In this document: positions 24,169-32,702 of the stretch, piece by piece
Position numbering within the stretch: the first letter of the stretch is position 1
Layout: every line of letters starts with the position of its first letter
Source of the DNA: Blautia pseudococcoides
GTDB taxonomy: Bacteria > Bacillota > Clostridia > Lachnospirales > Lachnospiraceae
NCBI RefSeq assembly: GCF_001689125.2
Contig: NZ_CP015405.2
Span: 3,912,501-3,976,500 of the forward strand
Reading direction: 5' to 3'
DNA length: 64,000 nucleotides
Program-made: the position numbers and the translations under genes
The notes under the pieces: generated by a model
The model's input: the letters and a program-made list of their open reading frames with translations, nothing else
What the model was told of the DNA's origin: nothing
Database searches by the model: none

Positions 24169-25058
24169 TTATGCGATTGCTTTTCTTCGCCTCTTTGTGA
24201 AAATCGGTTCCAGAACAGCACTGATCAGCGCCTCACGGTCTACTTCATCCGTTGTTGCTTTACTGATAATCGTGTACAATGCCGACTCATATATATCGCC
24301 GGTAATCTCACTGCTCACAATCCAGTCAATCAGGCTGCGCATACCATAAGAGCCGTCCGTAATACTGTTCTTTCGGCAATACTCCGACAGATCGTTGACC
24401 ACCTGCACCATCTGGGATATCTGATACTCATCTGTTGCGCCCGTGACGGCCATGGCGCGCTGCACCATAACTTCAGGCGTCGGAAGTTCCACATCCCGTA
24501 CCAGACTCATTCTGTCGATAACAGACTGGTTCATGCTGCGGCATCCCTCATATCCGACATTAGTTGTTACTACGACCACCGCATCCGGATGACGCTCTAT
24601 CACCTCTCCGGTAGGAAGCGTGATTGTCCCGGTCTGCTCCAGCAGAGAATTCAGTCCTGGCAAAACGCCGGGCTGGACAATTGTCGTAGGCTCCTGGATC
24701 TCAATGACATACCCATACTTCAGAGCCTTGATAAAATCTGTCTCAATATAAGTATAGGTTTGACCACTGCTCTTGGAATTTTCATCTCGTCTGGACAGGG
24801 CACACACCTTCTCCGTTACGCGATCCAGCACAATGCTCATACAGTCCTGAGATGTTGCGGCTGCATTTTCTACACCAGTTAGAGCCTGATATACCCCCGC
24901 CGGATCATAATCCATATCATCCAAATCCGGCAGATTCATTATTTTGGATACGTTGGCATAGTTGATTCCACCCATACTCGCCAAAATCGCTTTTTCATGA
25001 TCAAGCTGTGCATCTCCGGTAGAACCCGAATCGGTATCCGGAAAAATCTGACCTATAA
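24169..25058 (-). CDS. MoxR/CobS-type AAA+ ATPase, second exon (C-terminal part)
   Basis: Continuation of the gene beginning at 28837, cut off by the group II intron. The exon encodes FIGQIFPDTDSGS, then the unusual Walker B region (YGYVIEIQEPTTI), sensor 1 (AVVVVTTNVGYEG), an Arg-finger-like QSVIDRMSLVRDVELPTPE and the helical lid (GSYGMRSLIDWIVSSE). Joined to exon 1 (985 + 890 = 1875 nt, 625 codons) it gives a 624-residue protein. The reading frame extends upstream into intron sequence, so an ATG at 25122 there is not a real start. Partner of the VWA protein that follows 28 bp later. Confidence 0.85.
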
Positions 25059-27852
25059 ATAGCCATAGGTAAGTCTTTGATATCATCTCCAACTTTTCCC
25101 CGGCTTCACACCGTGCATGCACCTTTCAGCGCACACGGCGTTCCATCGGCCGAATAACAGATTGTTTTTTCATTACAGAGTTTTCAAGCCGTTTGTATTT
25201 CCTGATTACCCGCTATTTTCCGCAGATAGTTTAGCCGTTTTAGCTGATATGCGTTCAGTTTGACTTTTTCCAGAAGTCCCCTTATCGTTCTTTCATCCAC
25301 GGCGTGGATGAGTTTGTGGATGTCCACACACACGATCTTGAGATTCCGATATTTGTCCGTTCCTCCCGCATAGATAGGTACAATGTGATGACAATGAATA
25401 TCACCAATTTCCAGCACTTTGCCTGTAATAGCGCACTTTCCATTTTGCGCACAGTATAGAGCCAAACGATTGTCGTTGTACTCCACACTGCGGTTCCAGT
25501 TGGGGTGATTCATCAAGTAGTGCAGAATAGAGATGTTGATGGTCTTCAAATCATCGTGTATCAGCGACCGTCCTTCTGCTGTGTATTTGCATACACCACT
25601 TTTCTGGAACATTGGCGGCTTTGTTTGCACGAATCCTATTGGAATCAACGCTCTGCCCTTGATATAGCGCATACATTTTGAGGCACTGTATTTCTGTACC
25701 ACATACTTTGGCAGCTTGGCTTCACCCTGCTCGGTGAGTAGGCATTTCAGGTTTTTCTTGTGTCCGAGTCTGGACAAGACTGAGCGGTTTATTTGGTTTA
25801 GGTCTGTGACTATGTGAGTTGCCATTTGGTAATATTGGTGGATTCCCAGCACGTATAGATTGATACTATCTACCACAACATGCAGTTCTCGTTTGTCTGC
25901 ACAGTGAGCTAAGTTACTCACAGACACATACATTTTCTCTGCAATTTTTTCAATCGCAGAGTCGCATATATGCGATTTGATAACGAATTTGGGTGACCCA
26001 TCTTTTTCTTTGCCTTTTGCTATCAGTTTGAAACGGATTCCCAGAAATTCCGAATACCCTTTTCGTAGGTTTACGATACGGGACTTTTCGGGACTGATTT
26101 CAAGAAACAGCCTTTCTTTCAACCACTGTGTTGTGGCTTGGAATATCCTTTCCGCATCCTTTCTGTTTCGGCAGAAAATTTTGAAGTCATCGGCATATCT
26201 GACGATATAACACTCTTTGAGTTTTGTCTCACGTTGCGCTCTGTATCGGTGTCCATGGCTAATACCAGGCTTACCTTTCCGCATAACATCACTTTTATAC
26301 TGGTATTTTGTAGGGAAGATTTCCCATTGTGATGCAATCCACCAGTCCAACTCATTAAGTACGATGTTTGCCAACAGGGATGATAGAATTCCTCCCTGCG
26401 GCGTGCCTTTTGTTGGCACACCTATGCCTGCTATCTCTGCTTTTAACATTTGGGAGACTATGCAAATCAGCTTTTTGTCCCTGAGCCCTAAAGTCCACAT
26501 TTGTTTGAGTAGTTTCCCGTGATTCACGTTGTCAAAGAAACCTTTGATATCCACATCTACAACGTGATGCAGTTTATGATTCTGCGCCAGTTTATAAGCC
26601 CTTGCCATAGCGTGTTCACAGCATTTATTCGGTCGGAAACCGTAACTATGCGGGTAGAACTTTGCTTCACATATAGGCTCCAAAATCTGGAGAATACACT
26701 GCTGAATCAATCGGTCGTAAATTGTGGGGATTCCAAGTGGTCTCATTTTACCGTTCTTCTTGGGGATTTCCACTCTCCGGACTTTATGCGGCTTGTAGTA
26801 GTTCAGGCGCTTTCTCACATACTCGATAATCTGTTCGTTTGTCAGTTTGGCGAGGTCATCAATATTTTTGTCATCAACTCCCGCCGTTTTGCTACCGCTG
26901 TTTTTCTTGAGGTTTCTGTATGCGAGTTCGACATTTTGAGGTAAACATATCAATTCCACCAGGTTGGTGAATATCTTCCCGTTCTTGCTATCTGCATACA
27001 GTTTGTCCAGTATGCCTTGGATGTCGTAATATTCGGCATTCCGCAGCTTTCTTTGCTTTTTATTTCGGCTTGTCAAAGTCAGCAACTCCTTTCGGAACCG
27101 CTTTTCTTAGTCTTACTCGAACCTTTGATACTCTGTAGTATAAATCTGTTATATCGGCTGACTAATGCCCATCCCTCCACCATGTTTCCATGGCTTCAAC
27201 GGTACTATGGCATCACTCTCGGTTGGATAAAGTCTGGTTATAGCTTGCCGGCTTTTCCCAGCCAACACATCCTGGCGTGCAATCGCTCCGTGTTCCAACC
27301 TTTCCTCGTTCCATCATCTCTATCTGTGCATATACCTTTAGGTTTTCCCTTTGTGCCTGTACGCTGGATACCGCCTGTAACGGTATAAGGATTTTCATAT
27401 CGACCAATCTTACTCGTCCTCACGCACCACACTCTTGGCGTGCCCCGACATTTCTATCGGCTAATATTATAGACACTTACATTCGGGCTTTCGTCAGTGA
27501 CCCCGTTAAGGCCACATTCTAACCATGGGTATTTTATAGACCCCCAGCCTATAGATTGCACCATCCACCTCTGGATGACTTTCGTTAGACAGGATATTTA
27601 CCCATCTATTACGGCAATTCTCAGCTGACTTTACCGAGCTTCATACGCACACGTCCTTAATTACACGGATTTTCAGTGAACGCATGTCGGAGGATCAGGG
27701 CAGGCGTTTCCGGGCGTTACCCCTTCATTCCACCTGTTGAGATGATAGTTCTCACTCTACTGTTATAGAGTTGCTTGATTTTAGCATCATATGGTCTTAC
27801 GCCCACAAGCTTTCTTTCTGTGGGATGATGTTTGTTCAAGAACGAGTCGCAC
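25059..27852 (-). mobile_element. Group II intron with RT-maturase, inserted in the MoxR gene
   Basis: The 5' end is GTGCGAC (minus strand from 27852), the classic intron start. Domain V is seen at about 25101-25143 (GCCGTGTGCG...GAAA...GCATGCACGGT), followed by a short domain VI with a candidate branch A in ACCTATGGCTAT. Ending the intron at 25059 places that A 8 nt from the splice site and joins the exons as ...EIYD-FIGQIFPD..., restoring the AAA+ frame. Ending at 25065 would also stay in frame but adds two residues. The reverse transcriptase gene lies in domain IV. About 2.8 kb in total. Confidence 0.85.
25184..27076 (-). CDS. ltrA: Group II intron reverse transcriptase/maturase with HNH endonuclease
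   Basis: About 630 residues. RT domain with GIPTIYDRLIQQCILQILEP, GFRPNKCCEHAM, the VDIKGFFDNVNH block, TPQGGILSSLLANI and the catalytic YADD in CYIVRYADDFKIFCR. Then the maturase (X) domain and a C-terminal HNH nuclease (CAITGKVLEIGDIHCHHIVP, KIVCVDIHKLIH). It splices the intron and copies it into new sites. Starts are TTG codons: 27076 has AAGGAG 9 nt upstream, whereas the TTG at 27085 is too close to it. It appears intact, so the intron is probably still active. Confidence 0.92.
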   Translation of the reverse strand: MTSRNKKQRKLRNAEYYDIQGILDKLYADSKNGKIFTNLVELICLPQNVELAYRNLKKNSGSKTAGVDDKNIDDLAKLTNEQIIEYVRKRLNYYKPHKVRRVEIPKKNGKMRPLGIPTIYDRLIQQCILQILEPICEAKFYPHSYGFRPNKCCEHAMARAYKLAQNHKLHHVVDVDIKGFFDNVNHGKLLKQMWTLGLRDKKLICIVSQMLKAEIAGIGVPTKGTPQGGILSSLLANIVLNELDWWIASQWEIFPTKYQYKSDVMRKGKPGISHGHRYRAQRETKLKECYIVRYADDFKIFCRNRKDAERIFQATTQWLKERLFLEISPEKSRIVNLRKGYSEFLGIRFKLIAKGKEKDGSPKFVIKSHICDSAIEKIAEKMYVSVSNLAHCADKRELHVVVDSINLYVLGIHQYYQMATHIVTDLNQINRSVLSRLGHKKNLKCLLTEQGEAKLPKYVVQKYSASKCMRYIKGRALIPIGFVQTKPPMFQKSGVCKYTAEGRSLIHDDLKTINISILHYLMNHPNWNRSVEYNDNRLALYCAQNGKCAITGKVLEIGDIHCHHIVPIYAGGTDKYRNLKIVCVDIHKLIHAVDERTIRGLLEKVKLNAYQLKRLNYLRKIAGNQEIQTA

Positions 27853-28837
27853 AATCATATATCTCTGTTCCTGCTGAGCAGGTATATGCCATATACGGAA
27901 GCCCCAGTCCTGCTGCAATCGCTTTTGCACTTCTGGTCTTTCCGGTTCCTGACGGTCCACGGAGGAGGAAATTCCTCATCTGCGTCGGTTTCCCGGTAGT
28001 TGCCTGAGCATGTTTACAGATATCAACGACTTCCTGCGGAATGATGTACCATTCCGGGAGCACCGGTATGAGCTGCTTTTCCTGGCTGCTCATAGTCCTT
28101 GAATGCAATTTATATTTTCCGACAAAATCTGCGTGTTCAACGATCTCCTCTGCTTTTTTTACAGTAACCCTTTCTGTCTTCGCAAAGATTGTAAATTCCC
28201 CCGCAATCACATGGGTAGGCTCAAAAGCGCCGGAATCCAGCTGCACCTGAGATACACGCATCAGATTTCCGGCCTTGTCCACACTCACCTTGACGGCTGC
28301 TGTACAAGCGGTATTCTTGATACGTCTGTAAGCGTTGTCACAAAGCATGGCCATATACTCCGTAGCCGAGGGTAAATCTGAAAATCCATGACTAAACTGA
28401 TCGCGGTACAATTCAAAATTATCACTGAATTCCTCGTCATTCATAAGCACTGGAAATAGTGCCATCATAACGGCAGCTCCGTCACGCCCTGATGTGTTCA
28501 GCACATAGTTTTCAAAAGTTTCCGTGTTCTTGTCATACACACTTGCCATTAACGAACCGGAATTGCTGTCATATACTACCAGATGATAATCATCAGGCCC
28601 CATGGACGATTTGTATTCAGCAACTGTCCTGTGGTCGATGACCCCGACAGCTCCTTCGGCGCTGCCATCCATGCAGCGGCAAACTGCATGTACCGCTTTT
28701 ATGACTGTTGAACACAAAGTTGCATTTGTCCCATCTCCATATTTCGATGACACTGACACCTTTTTGTTCGTCAGCGTATCAAACGGTTCCGGTAAGGAAC
28801 GGCTGTAATTGAAAATATTGTTCATATATGCACTCAT
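27853..28837 (-). CDS. MoxR/CobS-type AAA+ ATPase, first exon (N-terminal part)
   Basis: The first 328 residues of the split gene. An N-terminal ~250-residue domain of unknown fold precedes MRNFLLRGPSGTGKTRSAKA, Walker A at 294-301, and the exon ends at YTCSAGTEIYD. The intron thus sits between Walker A and Walker B, which makes the ATPase depend fully on splicing. Members of this family pair with VWA proteins, here encoded at 21888-24140. Without splicing, translation would run a few codons into the intron and stop at about 27836. The membrane-protein gene upstream ends 3 bp before the start codon. Confidence 0.85.
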
Positions 28838-28840
28838 ACG

Positions 28841-29602
28841 TTATTTCCTTTCTGCATTTGACTGCGTAAGATTAATTTTGATTCCCTCAGGCACACACTG
28901 GACATCCTCCAGGCCGGCTCTTATCAATTCCCGGCAGATATCCGCCCAGCTCTCACGGACCGGAAGTTCTTCCTCAAGCAAAATCAGTTCTGAGAGATTT
29001 TCTCCAATTGCTTCATTGCATCTGGCATTCAGCTCAAAGATATGAGCATCTGCCCACTCAAAGGCCAGTAATTCGTAATTCTGCACCTCTGGTTCTTCAT
29101 CAGAATCCGGCACATTATTTTCCGGCTCTAAAGTTGCCTCCTCCTCCTCAGTCTGTGGATTGTAATCAATTCCAACCACCTGCAGATTTCGGATTACAAC
29201 CTTAGCACGCCGATATCCACCCGCGCGATTGAGCAGAATAAAAACTTCCTGGTTTTCCCGAATAAGTTTCTCAGCATTCGGCGCTTCCCAGACCCATCTT
29301 GCTTCCGGATACTCAGATAATACAAGCTCTGTAACCCGTCTGAGTATGACCGAATACGCAAGCACCTGCACATCCTTCTCGGTCGCTTCCTTTACCGGTT
29401 CCGGTAAAAGAGGAAATGGTGCGATTACTTCAATCTTTCTGGACGAAAGAAAAAGCAGTCTTATCACTGCTGCAAAAATACCGAGAATAATCAGTAACAG
29501 GATGGGCCATAGCCGGCATATAAAAGTAAGCAAAGCCAGCATACCTAACAGCACCAGCGCCTCATAAGCCATGTGCCTTTTTTGATCTTTCTTATTCATC
29601 AT
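28841..29602 (-). CDS. Membrane-anchored hypothetical protein
   Basis: 253 residues. Two hydrophobic helices near the N-terminus (YEALVLLGMLALLTFICRLW and PILLLIILGIFAAVIRLLFL) anchor it, with a large cytoplasmic acidic domain (EEEEATLEPENNVPDSDEE in the middle). No enzyme motif. It overlaps the gene upstream by 4 bp and is followed 3 bp later by the AAA+ gene, so it is probably part of the MoxR-VWA operon and might tether that complex to the membrane (inference). Confidence 0.65.
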   Translation of the reverse strand: MMNKKDQKRHMAYEALVLLGMLALLTFICRLWPILLLIILGIFAAVIRLLFLSSRKIEVIAPFPLLPEPVKEATEKDVQVLAYSVILRRVTELVLSEYPEARWVWEAPNAEKLIRENQEVFILLNRAGGYRRAKVVIRNLQVVGIDYNPQTEEEEATLEPENNVPDSDEEPEVQNYELLAFEWADAHIFELNARCNEAIGENLSELILLEEELPVRESWADICRELIRAGLEDVQCVPEGIKINLTQSNAERK

Positions 29603-29979
29603 TCTATTCCTTTCTGACTCCGTTCCTTTGGGATAAAGATATAGAGACAGTTTGCATTACTGCAATCAACAGCATCATGCAAAATTACTGCCGCTGCCTG
29701 CGATGAGTCAAATTGTTCTACCGATATTCCTTCAATACCTGCGGCTACTTGACCAAGAATGATTCTTCTTTTGAGACCATCCGTTGCTGTCAAAACACGG
29801 CAAAACTCCTCCCCATCACGGTAGACCGAAATAGCATACTGTCTGTTCAAAGAAATCTTCATCAGAATGCAATGAAGTTCCTCTTCATTCAGACATCCTC
29901 TTGTCTTTCCCTTCATTGCAGCCTTAAATTTTGTGTGTTTTTCCTCCTCAGAGAGAAGGCAAAAGGTTTCATTTGTCAT
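29599..29979 (-). CDS. Hypothetical protein
   Basis: 126 residues, soluble. It starts MTNETFCLLSEEEKHTKFKA and has the strand-rich stretch YAISVYRDGEEFCRVLTATD plus a C-terminal CLYIFIPKERSQ. No known domain. AAAGGAGG precedes the ATG, itself placed just after the ssb terminator, and the stop overlaps the next gene by 4 bp. Confidence 0.6.
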   Translation of the reverse strand: MTNETFCLLSEEEKHTKFKAAMKGKTRGCLNEEELHCILMKISLNRQYAISVYRDGEEFCRVLTATDGLKRRIILGQVAAGIEGISVEQFDSSQAAAVILHDAVDCSNANCLYIFIPKERSQKGIE

Positions 29980-30000
29980 AAGACACCTCCTTTAAAACGC

Positions 30001-30044
30001 AAAAAAGCGCACATGAGCATACAATGTCTGTAACTCATGTGCGC
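30001..30044 (-). terminator. Terminator between ssb and the 29979 gene
   Basis: GCGCACATGAG pairs perfectly with CTCATGTGCGC, followed by TTTTTT on the minus strand. It lies only ~10 bp before the ribosome binding site of the next gene, so it either ends the ssb mRNA or acts as a conditional stop. Confidence 0.85.
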
Positions 30045-30075
30045 CTTAAAACGCCGGATTCAATTATTGCTCCAA

Positions 30076-30588
30076 TCAGTTTTCATCAAAGAATGATCCG
30101 CCGCCAAATGCCTCATATCCGGTAAAATTTCCGGACGTTTCAGCACCTGTCGCAGGAGCTGCCGCAGCATTCTGCGGAGCTGTATTCTGGGGAGCCGCAT
30201 TTTGGGGAGCTGCATTTTGCTGTCCTGCAGCTGTCTGGTTCTCCTTGGACTTTCCTCCACCGGAAGCATACTCAATGTCATCCAGAATGATAACCATCAT
30301 TTTTCTGAGTTCTTTGGTATCCTTATCTTCCCAGGAATCTTCGTCCAGTCTGCCGATCAGATTCACATAAGAACCCTCTTTCAGCTGCATCTTCTTGATG
30401 CGTTCGCATACGCCGTTAAACGCCTTAACCGGAAGGTTGATCCAGCGGCTGTCGTTTTCAGCATGAGGGTCATAGACCTTCTTGCCAATACGGAACCTCA
30501 CAGAATCTCCATTCTCAGAAAAGCGAAGAGCTGGCGTGTTGTCATAACCTTTGGATACGACGACTTGTGTTGCAAAAACTTTTAACAT
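30076..30588 (-). CDS. ssb: Single-stranded DNA-binding protein
   Basis: 170 residues. The N-terminal OB-fold covers ~110 residues (VRFRIGKKVY, RWINLPVKAFNGVCERIKKM, GSYVNLIGRLDEDSW). A low-complexity Gln/Asn/Ala/Pro tail (repeats of QNAAP) follows, and the protein ends GGGSFFDEN rather than the usual acidic DDDIPF tip, so host-partner binding through the tip may differ. First gene behind leader module B. It would coat ssDNA during element replication and recombination. Confidence 0.85.
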   Translation of the reverse strand: MLKVFATQVVVSKGYDNTPALRFSENGDSVRFRIGKKVYDPHAENDSRWINLPVKAFNGVCERIKKMQLKEGSYVNLIGRLDEDSWEDKDTKELRKMMVIILDDIEYASGGGKSKENQTAAGQQNAAPQNAAPQNTAPQNAAAAPATGAETSGNFTGYEAFGGGSFFDEN

Positions 30589-30597
30589 GGAAATCTC

Positions 30598-30657
30598 CTT
30601 TCTTGCAGGGGTTGCCTGCTATAAAAAATTATTTATTTCAAACCTGCTTTGCAGGTA
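30598..30657 (-). other. Leader hairpins before ssb, module B
   Basis: ACCTGC-AAA-GCAGGT and GCAGG-CAACC-CCTGC occur in a row before AAGAAAGGAG. The four 5-nt arms can pair in two alternative ways (1:2 with 3:4, or 1:3 with 2:4). The second hairpin matches the GGCAATCCC motif of module A. Confidence 0.45.
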
Positions 30658-30672
30658 GAAACCAAAAGAAAC

Positions 30673-30711
30673 AAAAAAAGTGCCAACCAGCACAATTGTG
30701 CTAATTGACAC
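30673..30711 (-). terminator. Leader terminator, module B
   Basis: GTGTCAA pairs with TTGGCAC with inner AGCACAATTGTGCT symmetry, followed by TTTTTTT on the minus strand. It lies ~50 bp past the promoter and before ssb. Confidence 0.8.
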
Positions 30712-30755
30712 TTTGAAAACTCGGAAACTCATGATTCCTCTTTGGAAATCTTGAA

Positions 30756-30796
30756 ACTGATGTAGATATTATAGCATATGCAGCTTCAATAGTCAA
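30756..30796 (-). promoter_or_regulatory. Promoter with conserved CATCAGT block, module B
   Basis: TTGACT (30791-30796), 17-bp spacer, TATAAT (30768-30773), then CATCAGT 5 bp later on the minus strand, matching modules A and C. Confidence 0.8.
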
Positions 30797-30809
30797 TCCA
30801 TCCGAAAAA

Positions 30810-30971
30810 TCACTTGAAAATTGCTTTTTCAATCTCTGTTTTTGCAAAATCCAAAGCAATGACTGCCTTCAACAAGTCAAATCGGTAGGTGCCATCTTCA
30901 TTTTCGTTTTCCCTGACTAACTCCTGAATTTCATTCAAGAGCCGATTTAACATCTCCTTATCTGCTTCCAT
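30810..30971 (-). CDS. Small helical hypothetical protein
   Basis: 53 residues from the ATG at 30971 (AGAGAGG about 8 nt upstream). MEADKEMLNRLLNEIQELVR followed by a second helix (FDLLKAVIALDFAKTEIEKA) suggests a helical hairpin. It lies 1 bp past the membrane protein gene. Function unknown. Confidence 0.5.
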   Translation of the reverse strand: MEADKEMLNRLLNEIQELVRENENEDGTYRFDLLKAVIALDFAKTEIEKAIFK

Positions 30972-30972
30972 T

Positions 30973-31431
30973 TTAATTACCTCTCTTTTCTGTTCCCAGT
31001 GCATAGTAGCTGCATATCATATAGCCGCTCTCATGCTCATATACCGGGGTTTTGTCTGATAAGTATATAATAACAGTATCACCAATGGAGAGCGTCTTCA
31101 TTCTTTGCCGAATAGGAATCTTCACTATGTTTTCCTCCAGTTGAACCCAAATCCCTTTGGTTCTTTTTCGGATCCCGGACGTCTCAATTTTCTCGCAGGT
31201 TCCCTGGATGCACATATAGTTCCCCGCAAAGCTATTATAGCATAGTCGAATCCCATTTATAAGCAGAAACCCAGACAACAGCAAACAGGGAAGGCTGAAA
31301 TAGAAATCCTGGAAGCCAAGTAAGATGATAATAAATAACAGCAGAAAAACAGCACCCCCTACAAGTCTAATGGCAATCTGCTTCTGTAAAGGCACTGGTA
31401 ACTCATAAAATCTCTCCTTCATCCGCTTCAC
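30973..31431 (-). CDS. Two-helix membrane protein
   Basis: 152 residues. Two hydrophobic segments (AIRLVGGAVFLLLFIIILLG and FSLPCLLLSGFLLINGIRLC) are followed by a beta-rich domain (KGIWVQLEENIVKIPIRQRM, TLSIGDTVIIYLSDKTPVYE), reminiscent of NfeD/OB-like membrane-tethered domains. No catalytic motif. It lies 1 bp below the 190-residue gene in the same operon. Confidence 0.6.
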   Translation of the reverse strand: MKRMKERFYELPVPLQKQIAIRLVGGAVFLLLFIIILLGFQDFYFSLPCLLLSGFLLINGIRLCYNSFAGNYMCIQGTCEKIETSGIRKRTKGIWVQLEENIVKIPIRQRMKTLSIGDTVIIYLSDKTPVYEHESGYMICSYYALGTEKRGN

Positions 31432-31432
31432 C

Positions 31433-32005
31433 TCACAATACTATTAGTTTCTTTTTCTTCAACAGCCCGAGCAATATCCTTACGGTTTCATCCCTGCATT
31501 CTGCACATTCCATGATCTGCTCCAGACAATTATCTACGATGGTATTCTTTGTGTAGATCGCCTCCACCAACGCCTGTCGGTTTTCAGAATGGAGATATCG
31601 GGGTTCAGGTCTGATCTTATGCTCTCTAAGAAAGATAAGTTCTGCTACTGTCAACCGAAGTCCCGCATTCCGAAGCCAGGTTAACGTTTCCTTTTCCGCA
31701 TGACCCAAAAAGAACTCCGGTTTTGTATTAACCGCCGGACAGCAAATACACTGTGTCAGGATTCTGTATCTTGCCACATCCGTATTTTCCGCTTCTGTTT
31801 CTGTCAGACCCATTCTTACTAAATGCCCAAGCGTCCGCTTCTCCGACTCTGTTTTTGCCTGGGAAAATTCCAATCTCCCATTCAGCCACAGCGCCGCCTG
31901 TTCTCCGGATAAGCTATATTCCTGACCGCATCTCACCACCTGGAGAAGATGTTCCATAGAGTTTTCTTTTACAATCCCTTTGGATAAATAAATCATGTTC
32001 ATCAC
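31433..32005 (-). CDS. Hypothetical protein
   Basis: 190 residues, helical; start at 32005 or at the ATG at 31996 (MIYLSKG). Notable pieces are QAALWLNGRLEFSQAKTESE and a Cys pair in ILTQCICCPAVNTKPEFFLG and ECAECRDETVR. The helical pattern could suit a small winged-helix regulator, but there is no firm match. Upstream of a two-gene membrane-protein unit. Confidence 0.5.
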   Translation of the reverse strand: MMNMIYLSKGIVKENSMEHLLQVVRCGQEYSLSGEQAALWLNGRLEFSQAKTESEKRTLGHLVRMGLTETEAENTDVARYRILTQCICCPAVNTKPEFFLGHAEKETLTWLRNAGLRLTVAELIFLREHKIRPEPRYLHSENRQALVEAIYTKNTIVDNCLEQIMECAECRDETVRILLGLLKKKKLIVL

Positions 32006-32070
32006 CTCTTTGACCTTTCAATTACATTACACGATTGGATAAGGTGATTTACAACATTTTATTACGCTGC

Positions 32071-32460
32071 TTATATCAAGTACATAAGGGCAACACAGAC
32101 TCCGGCAATTAACAGAACACAAGCCACCACCAGTATAATCTTTTTAACCAATGTCTTATCAATCTCCTCACGGCCTCCCCCTTCATCAAAGGGACGGACA
32201 TCATCATAATAGCCATCATAGTCATCTTCTCTCACCGGATCAGATACTTCACTGGCTTTTGCAGGAGCAACTGGTCTTTTTGTTTTTTCCGAATATCTTC
32301 TTTTCTTTACATGTTTCTTGCTTCTTTTTTTCTTCTCCCCGTGCGTTTCGGCAACCGGAACAACCTCCGGTGTCACAGGGGATAACGATTTCCCGCATTC
32401 CGTACAAAAGGATGCTGCTGAATTTACAAGTTCTCCGCCGCAATATGGACAGTATTTCAT
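32071..32460 (-). CDS. Zinc-ribbon protein with C-terminal membrane anchor
   Basis: 129 residues from 32460 (AAAGGAG 9 nt upstream). KYCPYCGGEL and ASFCTECGKS form a CxxC...CxxC zinc ribbon. A very basic stretch (KKKRSKKHVKKRRYSEKTKR), an acidic stretch and a single C-terminal transmembrane helix (ILVVACVLLIAGVCVALMYL) follow. Tail-anchored zinc-ribbon proteins are common in Firmicutes; the role is unknown. Its own promoter and leader terminator lie upstream. Confidence 0.75.
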   Translation of the reverse strand: MKYCPYCGGELVNSAASFCTECGKSLSPVTPEVVPVAETHGEKKKRSKKHVKKRRYSEKTKRPVAPAKASEVSDPVREDDYDGYYDDVRPFDEGGGREEIDKTLVKKIILVVACVLLIAGVCVALMYLI

Positions 32461-32485
32461 AGTATCGAACTCCTTTCCTGAAAAT

Positions 32486-32518
32486 AAAAAAACAAGCAGA
32501 TTCCTGAGAACCCACTTG
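32486..32518 (-). terminator. Leader terminator upstream of the zinc-ribbon gene
   Basis: CAAGTGGGTTC pairs with GAATCTGCTTG (three wobbles) around TCAG, followed by TTTTTTT. It sits between the promoter at 32530-32558 and the ribosome binding site. Confidence 0.7.
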
Positions 32519-32529
32519 TAGACGATATA

Positions 32530-32558
32530 AGTATAACAGTTTTTCTTTTCCATGTCAT
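32530..32558 (-). promoter_or_regulatory. Promoter of the zinc-ribbon gene
   Basis: ATGACA (32553-32558) and TATACT (32530-32535) with a 17-bp spacer on the minus strand. Transcripts would start just before the leader terminator. Confidence 0.6.
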
Positions 32559-32702
32559 CGGCATTTCTTATGCCACTTTTGTGCCATTTTATTTGCCATA
32601 CCAAGCCAATGAAGTTTTTCACTGCAATATCTCACCACATGGTCATTATCAAGAGAAAATGTGGCGCAATCATCAGACTGCACCGCATTTTCATTCTTAA
32701 CT

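Noticed and set aside
25065..27852. Alternative intron 3' end at 25065
   Set aside because: It also keeps the frame, but puts the candidate branch A too near the splice site and adds two residues not expected between EIYD and FIGQ.
30120..30240. Short repeats in the ssb gene resembling a repeat array
   Set aside because: They encode a QNAAP low-complexity tail within the ssb frame, with no spacer pattern, so no CRISPR array.
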